Shown one piece after another: positions 8,901 through 16,363 of a stretch of 64,000 nt of DNA. Both the position numbers and the translations under genes were made by a program. Under the pieces are notes generated by a model. It ran no database searches. It had not been told where the DNA came from and worked only from the letters and a program-made list of their open reading frames with translations. Origin of the DNA: Thalassotalea_A litorea (GTDB lineage: Bacteria; Pseudomonadota; Gammaproteobacteria; Enterobacterales; Alteromonadaceae); the NCBI RefSeq assembly GCF_043642205.1, contig NZ_JBHZSG010000005.1, positions 62,001 through 126,000 on the forward strand, given 5' to 3'. How positions within the stretch are numbered: position 1 is the first letter of the stretch; every line of letters begins with the position of its first letter.

Positions 8901-10753
8901 CCAAACATACCTGTCTGCAGGTTGCGTTTAACCATATGCATATCTTTATCGACCCGACACCCGATGTGAAAAGCAGCTATGTCGAACGCCAACGCTTGTT
9001 TGATTTGCCGGGTTCGAGTTGGGACGATTACAATCGCGACCTTATTTCTGAAGGCGGTGGTATTTTCTCGCGGGCGGCAAAATCCATCAAATTGACGCCG
9101 CAAATGAAGAAGTTGCTTGGCACCAAAAAAGCATCTTTGGCACCTAATGAATTGATCCAGACGGCCTTAAAAATGGAAGTTGACCTTTTCTGGAATGGCG
9201 GGATTGGCACATACATTAAAGGCAGTGATGAAAGCCATCTTGAAGTCGGTGACCGCGCCAATGATGTTCTGCGTGTAAACGGTAATGAAGTACGGGCTCG
9301 TATTATCGGAGAAGGTGGTAATCTAGGCTGTACTCAACTTGGCCGTATTGAATATACCGCCAATGGCGGCCGCATGAATACTGACTTTGTAGATAACGTT
9401 GGTGGTGTCGATTGTTCGGATAATGAAGTAAATATCAAAATTTTATTAAATGGATTGGTCACTAATGGTGATTTAACGCTGAAACAGCGCAACCAACTGT
9501 TATATGACATGACCGATGATGTTGAAGATATTGTCTTGGAAGACTGTTATCGTCAAACCAATTCGATTTCGATATCCGAATCTCGAGGTGGCAGCAAATT
9601 AAAAGAGCACCAGCGTTTTATTCAATATCTTGAGCGGGAAGACAAGCTTGATCGGGCTTTGGAATTTATGCCTTCAGACGAAGAAATCAACGAACGTCTT
9701 GCCCGCGGAAGAGGCCTGACCCGACCGGAGCTTTCGGTGATGGTAGCCTATGGAAAAATGGTGCTGAAAGAGCAATTAGTGCACCCACAAATCACCAATG
9801 ATCCCTATCTTGGGCAATTACTGACGAACGCGTTTCCGAAACAATTGCAATCCCGTTATGCCGAGCAAATGCAGAATCATCCGCTTAAAGCTGAAATTAT
9901 TGCGACCCAATTGGCTAACTTGTTGTGTAATTTTATGGGCGCAAATTTTGTTTACCGGATGCAGGAAGAGACAGGCTCAGGGGTTGAAGAAGTGGCAAGA
10001 TGTTTTGCTATGGCCAGTGCCGTGTTTGAAATGGAAGCGACCTGGGAACGTATTGAAGCGTTGGACAATAAGGTTTCGGCAAAAGTACAAAGCGAAATGT
10101 TATTTGAATTGCGTCGTACGATACGCCGCGCAACCCGCTGGTTCTTGCGTCATCGTAATAAAACGCTGAGCATTGAACAGGCATTGGACTTCTATCAACC
10201 AACGTTCAAGGTATTAAGTGATAAGCTTGATGACTTATTGGTCGATAAGGAAGCCCGACAGTTAAACGACCTGCAGTCGAAACTGTTAAAAGAGCATGTC
10301 CCTGAAGATCTGGCGAAACGTATCTCGCAATTGAGTACATTATTCTCAACCATGGATATTGCTCAGGTAGCCTGTCAGGATGCCAGAGATATTGAACTGG
10401 TCGCACAATTGTATTTTTCAATTGGTGTACGTTTAGACTTGCACTGGTTCTTAGAGCAAATAACCAAACAACCGGTGAACAACCACTGGCAAGCGCTTGC
10501 CCGAGCATCCTTTAGGGAAGAACTTGACTGGCAGCAACGCTCATTGACATCTGTTGTGTTAAGAATGAACCCAGAGATGGCGGATATTGAGCCTATGATA
10601 GACATTTGGGAGCAACGTTCAGAACAACCACTTGAGCGCTGGCACCAGATCCTGGCCGATTTTCGAACCAGTAAGGTACATGAATTTGCCAAGTTCTCGG
10701 TAGGATTGCGTGAATTGATGTTACTTGCGCATCATTGCGACCCGAATTTATAA
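5912..10753 (+). CDS. gdhB: NAD-specific glutamate dehydrogenase, large (180 kDa) type
   Basis: The protein has 1613 residues, the usual size of the GDH-180 class that converts L-glutamate to 2-oxoglutarate and ammonia with NAD+. The first ~700 residues are the long regulatory N-terminal region with ACT-like segments. The catalytic core follows: GGLRWSDRREDFRTEVLGL near residue 810-830, with PVGAKGGF just after, and the nucleotide-binding part RIIGEGGNLG near residue 1130. A long C-terminal helical region completes it. The gene stands alone between two terminators, with its own 270-bp leader carrying a large inverted repeat. It is a cytoplasmic enzyme of amino-acid catabolism, fitting a peptide-eating marine bacterium. 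The family is certain, and the start at the first ATG gives the expected N-terminus. Confidence 0.95.
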   Translation: MASLDNKSSVLFKNVSALIHDKVPSHTAPLLDKFTSLLYANISKEDLAARNESDVYGATLSLWKALNAQVDDKAFIRVLNPQVSQHGWKSSHTVIEVIIKDMPFLVDSTRIALNRLNMFPHLILNCPMNIVRDDKGQVIDLDANANKLENSITETVFFIEIDRLTEQAQIDELTQELHSVFQDVSVTVDDWLPMKDRFDACIKEMAESKSIVSAQDYRESKALLSWLANDNFTFMGYRAYDIHRVKGNVSIEGDLKSSLGLLRKSKSSKPMLLSDLSESAREVAVGTNLLILTKTNSRSRVHRPAHLDYIGIKKFDKEGKIIREERFLGLFGSAFYNDSALNLPLIGDKVKRVCDKSGYGPSSHAYKTLINILETYPRDEILQSSEDELLQTVRGVLQMQERDLTGLFVRRDAFNRFYSCMVYVPRDRYNTKLRVETQQILKQALGSDEEVEFTTFFSESVQARTHYIVRVKNTKADIDVKEIERNLNAAARGWDDKLANALNLNKGEAKGKMLRRKYADFPQSYKDEVLPGTAIVDIDKLEKVTVDNPLEMLFYQPLEEKADSRYVKLKLFHKGEPLHLSDVLPMLENFGLRVIGESPYSVKNTDGEMCWILDFSMLLTSEKTFDLEQVQNLFQDAFAKVWHGELEDDGFNRLILGAGMAGREVSILRALAKYQQQIGSTFSQSYIEDAFSRYPSFAELLIKLFELKFTPTDKSKQRAMDKVLSTIESSLDNVASLDDDRIIRRYVEIINATVRTNYFQPDSAGNCKPYISFKLLPELIPEMPKPLPKFEIFVYSPDVEGVHLRGGKVARGGLRWSDRREDFRTEVLGLVKAQQVKNTVIVPVGAKGGFYCKRLPVGGTRAEIFEAGKQCYRTFIRGLLDITDNIVAGEIVHPEDVVRHDEDDTYLVVAADKGTATFSDIANAISADYNFWLGDAFASGGSVGYDHKQMGITAKGAWESVKRHFREIGIDCQSSDFTCLAVGDMAGDVFGNGMLLSKHTCLQVAFNHMHIFIDPTPDVKSSYVERQRLFDLPGSSWDDYNRDLISEGGGIFSRAAKSIKLTPQMKKLLGTKKASLAPNELIQTALKMEVDLFWNGGIGTYIKGSDESHLEVGDRANDVLRVNGNEVRARIIGEGGNLGCTQLGRIEYTANGGRMNTDFVDNVGGVDCSDNEVNIKILLNGLVTNGDLTLKQRNQLLYDMTDDVEDIVLEDCYRQTNSISISESRGGSKLKEHQRFIQYLEREDKLDRALEFMPSDEEINERLARGRGLTRPELSVMVAYGKMVLKEQLVHPQITNDPYLGQLLTNAFPKQLQSRYAEQMQNHPLKAEIIATQLANLLCNFMGANFVYRMQEETGSGVEEVARCFAMASAVFEMEATWERIEALDNKVSAKVQSEMLFELRRTIRRATRWFLRHRNKTLSIEQALDFYQPTFKVLSDKLDDLLVDKEARQLNDLQSKLLKEHVPEDLAKRISQLSTLFSTMDIAQVACQDARDIELVAQLYFSIGVRLDLHWFLEQITKQPVNNHWQALARASFREELDWQQRSLTSVVLRMNPEMADIEPMIDIWEQRSEQPLERWHQILADFRTSKVHEFAKFSVGLRELMLLAHHCDPNL

Positions 10754-10831
10754 CCGAACTGCAAGACTTTTTGCGACGGCCAAAAGGTTGCAATACGGGC
10801 GCAAATACTTGTGCCCATTGGTTTTAGTGTT

Positions 10832-10859
10832 AAACTCACCTTCTTTAAGGTGAGTTTTT
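10832..10859 (+). terminator. Terminator after gdhB
   Basis: A perfect 11-bp stem (10832-10842 with 10847-10857) closes a CTTT loop and ends in a T run. It ends 16 bases before the pyrD start, so pyrD must be transcribed from within or just after it, or by read-through. Confidence 0.85.
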
Positions 10860-10874
10860 ATTATCTGAGGAATT

Positions 10875-11894
10875 ATGTTTTACTCCATCGCCCGAAAATT
10901 TTTATTTAAACTCGACGCTGAGCAAGCCCATGACGTGGCAATCAACATGTTCAAATCACCCGCTGCCAACGCGTTAAAGGGGCTGTATGGCGCCAAAGTC
11001 GCCGACAAACCGGTTAGCGTAATGGGAATTGAATTTCCAAACCCTGTTGGCCTTGCTGCCGGTCTGGATAAAAATGGCGAATGTATTCGTGGTTTCTCAG
11101 CGTTAGGTTTTGGTTTTGTTGAAGTCGGCACGGTTACGCCGAGACCACAACCGGGCAATGATAAGCCGCGTATTTTCCGTATTCCTCAGGCCGATGCCAT
11201 CATTAACCGTATGGGGTTTAATAACCATGGGGTCGACTACCTGGTTGATCAGGTTCGCAAAGCCAAACAAGCGGGTTTTGATGGCGTGTTAGGCATTAAT
11301 ATCGGTAAAAATAAGGATACCGAGGAAGAAAACGCCAAAGACGATTACATCCACTGCATGCGCAAAGTCTATGAGCATGCAGACTATATCACGGTAAATA
11401 TTTCTTCACCCAATACGCCAGGCTTACGTGCTTTGCAATATGGTGATGCATTAAATGAACTATTAGCGGCGCTCAAGGTTGAACAAGCGCAACTTGCCGA
11501 GACTCATGGTAAATATATTCCCCTGGCCGTGAAAATCGCCCCCGATCTCGATGAACAAGAAGTGCAGGGCATTGCTGACTGCCTGCTTAGCAATGATATC
11601 GACGCGGTGATTGCCACCAATACAACGTTAAGCCGGGAAGGGGTTGAACAATTGGCCCATGGTGATGAAATGGGCGGATTGAGCGGCGTGCCGGTTCAGG
11701 AAAAAAGTCTGCAGGTGATCAAACTCCTTGCCGACCGACTGGATGGGAAAATGCCGATAATCGGTGTTGGTGGCATCAATAGCGCCGCAGCGGCAAAGGC
11801 AAAACTGGCAGCAGGAGCGTCTCTTGTTCAGGTTTACACTGGGTTTATCTACGAAGGTCCTGATCTCATTAAACGTATTGTTGACGAGCTTTAA
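10875..11894 (+). CDS. pyrD: Dihydroorotate dehydrogenase (quinone), class 2
   Basis: The 339-residue protein is the membrane-associated FMN enzyme that oxidises dihydroorotate to orotate with quinone as acceptor (pyrimidine synthesis). The N-terminal helix FYSIARKFLFKLDAEQAHD is the class 2 membrane-docking region. Diagnostic motifs are GLAAGLDKNGE, FVEVGTVTPRPQPGN, NRMGFNNHG, ISSPNTPGLR (with the catalytic serine of class 2), NTTLSREG and GVGGINS. Length matches the E. coli enzyme (336). A ribosome binding site (GAGG) precedes the ATG. Confidence 0.97.
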   Translation: MFYSIARKFLFKLDAEQAHDVAINMFKSPAANALKGLYGAKVADKPVSVMGIEFPNPVGLAAGLDKNGECIRGFSALGFGFVEVGTVTPRPQPGNDKPRIFRIPQADAIINRMGFNNHGVDYLVDQVRKAKQAGFDGVLGINIGKNKDTEEENAKDDYIHCMRKVYEHADYITVNISSPNTPGLRALQYGDALNELLAALKVEQAQLAETHGKYIPLAVKIAPDLDEQEVQGIADCLLSNDIDAVIATNTTLSREGVEQLAHGDEMGGLSGVPVQEKSLQVIKLLADRLDGKMPIIGVGGINSAAAAKAKLAAGASLVQVYTGFIYEGPDLIKRIVDEL

Positions 11895-11902
11895 TTCAGA
11901 AC

Positions 11903-11933
11903 AAACGGCTTACGCAATTGCTAAGCCGTTTTT
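11903..11933 (+). terminator. Terminator after pyrD
   Basis: A perfect 10-bp stem (11903-11912 with 11922-11931) with a 9-base loop and T tail starts 8 bases after the pyrD stop. Confidence 0.85.
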
Positions 11934-11959
11934 GTTGATGGGCACCAGGGAAAGGAATC

Positions 11960-12568
11960 ATGAAATTAGCTTCAATCATAGTAACCATTTTATTGCTTTT
12001 TGCTGGCATTGGCTGGTATGTGTTGCATGGCGATGAATGTTCTTCTGACGGATATATTGGCGCCGGCACTACTGTATTTAAAAAAGATGACGAGGGGAAT
12101 GTCTTTTTATTATTAGCCTATGAGCGGGGGCGAGGTTGGAGCACCTTTGGTGGTGGCCCCAAGAAGCTGGATTTAGAACAATCGGTGTCAGGCTGTGAAA
12201 CTCCCGATCAGACCGCTGTTCGGGAAAGCGTAGAAGAATCACGCACATTATTATCAGCAAAGCTTTTATCAAGTGCGATTACTAATGCCAAATTCTACGC
12301 TAACCCAACATCACGGGGTGACTACATCACCTTTTTGATTGAATTAGAACAACCATTAGAGCTCAATCAATATTATTCCGCGCAATTACCCAATGATCCC
12401 GGGTATTATGAAACCAGCGAAATTGCCTGGATTGCGTTAGATGACATACTGACCCGAGGCCGCTTTGTTGAAACCCCAAATGGTCAACCTTTATGGGATG
12501 TGTTTTATCAGCAGTTTGATGCCATGTTGCAAAGCCAACCCGAACACTATTGGTTTAATCAGCAATAA
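11960..12568 (+). CDS. Membrane-anchored NUDIX hydrolase-like protein
   Basis: The protein has 202 residues. Residues 5-23 form one hydrophobic segment, so it is either anchored or exported. A NUDIX core follows: a WSTFGGGPK strand-turn and, near residues 75-97, a Nudix box with E-x7-RE-x2-EE intact. The first glycine of the consensus box is replaced (Q), and the residue after EE is not the usual G, so the box is degenerate though the metal-binding glutamates are present. Substrate cannot be told. An N-terminal membrane segment is unusual because most NUDIX enzymes are cytoplasmic. The last 14 bases overlap the convergent metalloprotease-like gene. Confidence 0.75.
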   Translation: MKLASIIVTILLLFAGIGWYVLHGDECSSDGYIGAGTTVFKKDDEGNVFLLLAYERGRGWSTFGGGPKKLDLEQSVSGCETPDQTAVRESVEESRTLLSAKLLSSAITNAKFYANPTSRGDYITFLIELEQPLELNQYYSAQLPNDPGYYETSEIAWIALDDILTRGRFVETPNGQPLWDVFYQQFDAMLQSQPEHYWFNQQ

Positions 12569-13442
12569 CCTTTGAGCCTTGCTGCTGCTCAGATAATCCC
12601 GGTTTGGTCTGGTAATGTTTGGCAAGGACTCGTAATTGTTGTTGATTGATATCCGGGAAATCAACACGATATCGATATTGATGATGCAGTGCGCTAAAGA
12701 TACTGGTTTGGCTTAGCTTATCTAATGTTGCTACAAGTTCACCGCCGGTCATCGTTTTACGAAGACAACAGTGGCTAAAGCTTGCAATGATCTCGGTTAA
12801 ATCTTTGCCTTTTTCGATCAACTGCAAATCTGCTTCCATAAAGTATGCCGCGCCGCTCCAGTAAACTCGCTTAAATGCCCGTTGTTGCCACATATCAGCG
12901 CTCACCTCATTTAATTTTCCGGGCTTTTCCTGAGTTTTTATTTTACCTCGCAACAGCCCTTGTTCGATGCGCTCGATAAACTGACTTGAGTTAATGATTT
13001 CGCCGCGGAACATGGCAAGATATTGCATGTATGTTGCAAACCCTTCGCTTAGCCAGAAATTTTGATAATCCAGATAGGGGAAATACAAATGCGAGAGTTC
13101 ATGGTAGAGGGTCCAGTCATTGATAAAACTGCTCAATGGCATATTCGGATTCACATACAGCAGCACTTCAATGGGGTGTTCCCGTAATATTTGCCCCCAG
13201 GGAACCGGCTCCATGGCATCTGGATATCCTTTGACGGTAATTTTCAATTGAGCATGGGGGATCGGAGTCAGTGTCGACTCTACCACCTTGACACCTGTGT
13301 TAAGCCAATTAGTCACTTTTTGCGACTGCTCAGCGTTTATATTTTGCGTGGTCAGGGATATATTTTCAGCATAACTAGCCCAGGAAAATAGCAAACTGAC
13401 CAGCAATAGGGTTTTCAAAACAAGGTTCCAGTAACAGGGCAT
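12555..13442 (-). CDS. Exported gluzincin-like (M1-type) metalloprotease-like protein
   Basis: The 295-residue protein has a signal peptide (hydrophobic residues 9-20, ASYA cleavage near 25). The segment HELSH at residues 114-118 is a zinc-binding HExxH, followed by FWLSEGFATYMQ with the third ligand candidate E133. FWL(N/S)EG is the M1 aminopeptidase third-ligand motif, but here only 14 residues separate it from HExxH instead of the usual 18. No GAMEN exopeptidase motif is seen. Activity is therefore possible but not assured. The gene is convergent with the NUDIX gene. Its 5' side faces the MITE-like element. Confidence 0.7.
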   Translation of the reverse strand: MPCYWNLVLKTLLLVSLLFSWASYAENISLTTQNINAEQSQKVTNWLNTGVKVVESTLTPIPHAQLKITVKGYPDAMEPVPWGQILREHPIEVLLYVNPNMPLSSFINDWTLYHELSHLYFPYLDYQNFWLSEGFATYMQYLAMFRGEIINSSQFIERIEQGLLRGKIKTQEKPGKLNEVSADMWQQRAFKRVYWSGAAYFMEADLQLIEKGKDLTEIIASFSHCCLRKTMTGGELVATLDKLSQTSIFSALHHQYRYRVDFPDINQQQLRVLAKHYQTKPGLSEQQQGSKVIAD

Positions 13443-13463
13443 TTAAACATCACTAAGGGGTAA

Positions 13464-13727
13464 TACCAATCACATTAAATTATTGCTCACTCAGTGAGAA
13501 TTTAAAGGCTTTTAGGCAAGGCTTTGATTGCAGAGAATGGTCGCTCCATTGTCAAAATCAGTAACGCAGGATAAATGCCTTTAAAACTCACCCGTAGGGA
13601 GTTTATCTTAAGGTCCATTTACGGCCCTATATTTCATTAATATAGAATGACTATATCAATAAAATCTATGTTGTAACTGAACCTCAGCCCTAACTCTGAG
13701 TTGTGCACAAACTTAATGTGATTGGTA
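13464..13727 (+). mobile_element. MITE-like element, copy 1 (264 bp)
   Basis: The element begins with TACCAATCACATTAA and ends with its exact reverse complement (13713-13727), giving 15-bp terminal inverted repeats. The trinucleotide TAA flanks both sides (13461-13463 and 13728-13730), which looks like a target duplication. It carries no credible gene. An inverted copy of 265 bp is at 58090-58354. My hand alignment shows about 15 substitutions and one indel, roughly 94% identity. It must be mobilised in trans, if at all. Confidence 0.85.
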
Positions 13728-13805
13728 TAAGTATGGCTTGGGATCACAATTGCCTCCAATTTATGCGCCTGTGTATCAGGCATATTCCATGAATTAATTG
13801 GTGAA

Positions 13806-13859
13806 ATATACCAAGTCAAACATTTGCTAAGAGATCAGAAATTAATCTTGATTGGTATC
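13806..13859. repeat. Short element with TACCAA / TTGGTA ends (possible second MITE remnant)
   Basis: ATATACCAAGTCAAA at 13806-13820 faces CTTGATTGGTAT at 13847-13858 as an imperfect inverted pair around about 26 bases. The ends resemble the terminal repeats of the 264-bp element next door but are not the same. It may be a remnant or an unrelated short palindromic repeat. Confidence 0.3.
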
Positions 13860-13923
13860 AGACTTTTCAATTCTGTCTTTTGCTTACTAAGCTTATACCA
13901 GACTTATCCATGAGAACGTAAAT

Positions 13924-15684
13924 ATGATATTAAGACTAATCTCTACGATTGTTCTAATTTCCTTATTCACAGCCTTTTTTGCCGTTTCTAAACAAGCATC
14001 AATGTCGATATCCGCCGATGCCAAGGTAACAATCTTTACCGCAAAAAAAGTAATAACCATGGAGCCGGCGACACCTGAAGCTTCTGCGATTGCGGTATCG
14101 GGTGACAAAATCGTTGGCATTGGTGACAAAGAAAGTCTCGAAATCTGGAAGAAAAAATATAACGCTAAAATTGATGATCGTTTTAAAGACAAGGTGATTA
14201 TGCCAGGTTTGATAGATCCCCATGTGCATCCATCATTGCCTGCGGTACTGACTCAGTTTGTGTTCCTTGCGCCCGATGACTGGGAGCTTCCGACTGGAAC
14301 GTTTCCTGGTGCTAAAACACCACAAGACTATAAAGCTATGCTCAGCAAACAGGTTGAGACCTATTTTGACGATGCCAATCGAGACCCAAATGTGCCGTTT
14401 ATTTCCTGGGGCTATCACGGTTTGTGGCACGGCGACGTGTATCGCCAGCAACTTAACGATTGGTTTGGCGACAAGCCAGTGATGATTTGGCACCGTTCTT
14501 TTCACGAAATCATCGGCAATGACGCCGCATTTAAGCTTTTGGGTATCGATGAGAGCAGCGCTAACGGTGAGAAGGATGTGGACTGGGAAAAAGGCCATTT
14601 CTGGGAAAATGGCTTTGTAAAAATGATCCCCAAAATGACGTTTTTATTAGCACCTGACAGATATAGACAAGGTATGGAAACCTTTGTAACTATGATGCGA
14701 GAGGCTGGCGTTACCTCGGCCATGGATATGGGCGTCGGAATATTTGGTGACCCGATTGGTGAGGCGAAACTGATTCATACCGTGATGGACAATAAAAAGG
14801 CACCGGCGAGATTGGTATTAACGCCGATCATTACCGACTTTATCGCTCGAGGTAAATCACCAGAGCAAGCGCTACAGGAGGTTGAACAATGGAACGCCAA
14901 CAACAGCGAGCGAGTAATGTTCGACAAACATTTTAAGCTGATGATGGATGGTGCAATTTACTCCGGTTTGTCGCAATACAAGTTTCCAGGATATATCGAT
15001 GGTCATCAGGGACAATGGATGGCGCCAATGGAGGTTACCTACAGCTATGCGGAAACATTCTGGAATGCGGGTTATCAACTACATGCCCATACTAACGGTG
15101 ATGCCAGTGCTGACGCTCTTATTGATATTGTTCGTAAATTACAGGCCCAAAGACCACGATTTGATCACCGGGCTACGCTAGAGCATTTTGCCTATGTCAC
15201 CGATGAACAAATTGCGCAGATGCACGAACTGGGGATGACAATTTCAGCTAACCCTTATTATCAATACATTTTATCGGATATCTATGCCGAAAAATGGTTG
15301 GGTGAAGATAGGGCTCGTAATATGGTTCCTCTGGGCACCGCGAGAAAATATGGTATGAAAGTCGCGCTACATTCGGATTGCCCAATGGCACCTTTAAGTC
15401 CATTGACGTTAGCCTGGGCGGCGGTGAATCGTACTACCATTAATGACAATGAAAATAACCAGTATCAGGCACTATCCGTTGATGAGGCATTGCGCGCCAT
15501 TACCATTGACGCTGCCTGGATGATGCGTAAAGAATCTCAAATTGGTTCCATTCGTACTGGTAAACAAGCCGATTTCACGATTCTTGAGGATGATCCATAC
15601 AAGGTGGATCCCATGAAAATCAAAGATATCGATATATGGGGCGTGGTATTCTCCGGACAGGTATACCCGAATCAAAAACAGTAA
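13924..15684 (+). CDS. Exported amidohydrolase family protein (YtcJ-like)
   Basis: The protein has 586 residues with an N-terminal hydrophobic segment (residues 3-21) for export. The body is an amidohydrolase: a beta-sandwich start, PGLIDPHVHPS with metal ligands H100 and H102, later HAHTNGDAS, a second histidine cluster in the DHRATLEHF region, and HSDCPMAPLSPL. This combination is that of the YtcJ / amidohydrolase-3 branch (COG1574), which acts on C-N bonds of unknown amides. The C-terminal IRTGKQADFTILEDDP closes the sandwich domain. The gene follows the MITE-like element. A DUF3565 gene begins 24 bases downstream and is probably co-transcribed. Confidence 0.88.
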   Translation: MILRLISTIVLISLFTAFFAVSKQASMSISADAKVTIFTAKKVITMEPATPEASAIAVSGDKIVGIGDKESLEIWKKKYNAKIDDRFKDKVIMPGLIDPHVHPSLPAVLTQFVFLAPDDWELPTGTFPGAKTPQDYKAMLSKQVETYFDDANRDPNVPFISWGYHGLWHGDVYRQQLNDWFGDKPVMIWHRSFHEIIGNDAAFKLLGIDESSANGEKDVDWEKGHFWENGFVKMIPKMTFLLAPDRYRQGMETFVTMMREAGVTSAMDMGVGIFGDPIGEAKLIHTVMDNKKAPARLVLTPIITDFIARGKSPEQALQEVEQWNANNSERVMFDKHFKLMMDGAIYSGLSQYKFPGYIDGHQGQWMAPMEVTYSYAETFWNAGYQLHAHTNGDASADALIDIVRKLQAQRPRFDHRATLEHFAYVTDEQIAQMHELGMTISANPYYQYILSDIYAEKWLGEDRARNMVPLGTARKYGMKVALHSDCPMAPLSPLTLAWAAVNRTTINDNENNQYQALSVDEALRAITIDAAWMMRKESQIGSIRTGKQADFTILEDDPYKVDPMKIKDIDIWGVVFSGQVYPNQKQ

Positions 15685-15708
15685 TAAATTAAAGAGACGT
15701 AGTAAACT

Positions 15709-15915
15709 ATGAAACAAGCAATCGTTGGCTTTTTGCTTGATGAAGAAGAGCATTGGGTAGCTAAGCTGTCCTGCGGTCACAATCAGCATGTAAGGCACAA
15801 TCCCCCTTGGCAAAATCGCTCCTGGGTCGTGACAGATGAGGGGCGTAAACGAAAAATAGGATTTCGCATTAATTGTAAAAAATGTGACTTAAATGCACCG
15901 AAAGATTGGCGCTAA
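15709..15915 (+). CDS. DUF3565 domain protein, small probable zinc-binding
   Basis: The 68-residue protein matches the DUF3565 family: GFLLDEEEHWVAKLSCGHNQHVRHNPP followed later by CKKCD. The spacing C-G-H-x2-H-x2-H and the final CxxC make a likely zinc site. The ATG is preceded by AAAGAGACG. Function is unknown. It lies 24 bases after the amidohydrolase gene on the same strand. Confidence 0.85.
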   Translation: MKQAIVGFLLDEEEHWVAKLSCGHNQHVRHNPPWQNRSWVVTDEGRKRKIGFRINCKKCDLNAPKDWR

Positions 15916-16094
15916 ATGACTTGTTTGCTTCACTCCGAGAAAGAAAAGTGATTCGAATTAACGCGTTATCTTTATATTCTGCTAAGGTTTTACAAGGGCT
16001 GTGAATTTTGTTGACTGATGAGTAGTACATTTAAGAAAACTGAACAGCGTGTAACCGTGATGGCGAAACGTCAAATTGAGATACAGGGTTTATT

Positions 16095-16277
16095 ATGAAA
16101 AAGATTTTATTAGCATTAGTGGCGGGTTTATTTATCGTAGGCTGTCAGCCCAAAGTTGGTTCAGATGAGTGGTGTGCCAAAATGAAAGAAAAGCCTAAAG
16201 CAGACTGGAGTGCCAATGAGGCTGCGGATTACGCAGAGCATTGTGTGCTAGATCAAAAGCCAGACGATGATGAATAG
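16095..16277 (+). CDS. DUF3012 small lipoprotein
   Basis: The 60-residue protein has a lipoprotein signal ending in FIVGC (lipobox, Cys17), then PKVGSDEWCAKMKEKPKADWSANEAADYAEHC, which is the DUF3012 pattern with two conserved cysteines. It would be a small periplasm-facing lipoprotein. The 179-bp region before it holds no gene that I can see. It ends just upstream of a bidirectional terminator shared with asnB. Confidence 0.85.
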   Translation: MKKILLALVAGLFIVGCQPKVGSDEWCAKMKEKPKADWSANEAADYAEHCVLDQKPDDDE

Positions 16278-16323
16278 CAGCAACGTTTAATCACGTTGTA
16301 CATCGAACCATAGGATTTGGTAT

Positions 16324-16351
16324 AAAAAAGCCTGCGTTAGCAGGCTTTTTT
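16324..16351. terminator. Bidirectional terminator between DUF3012 gene and asnB
   Basis: A run of six A, a 6-bp GC-rich stem with a GTTA loop, and a run of six T make a symmetric 12-bp hairpin (16324-16335 with 16340-16351). It lies between the convergent DUF3012 and asnB genes and can stop transcription from both sides. Confidence 0.9.
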
Positions 16352-16363
16352 ACGCAAATGCGT

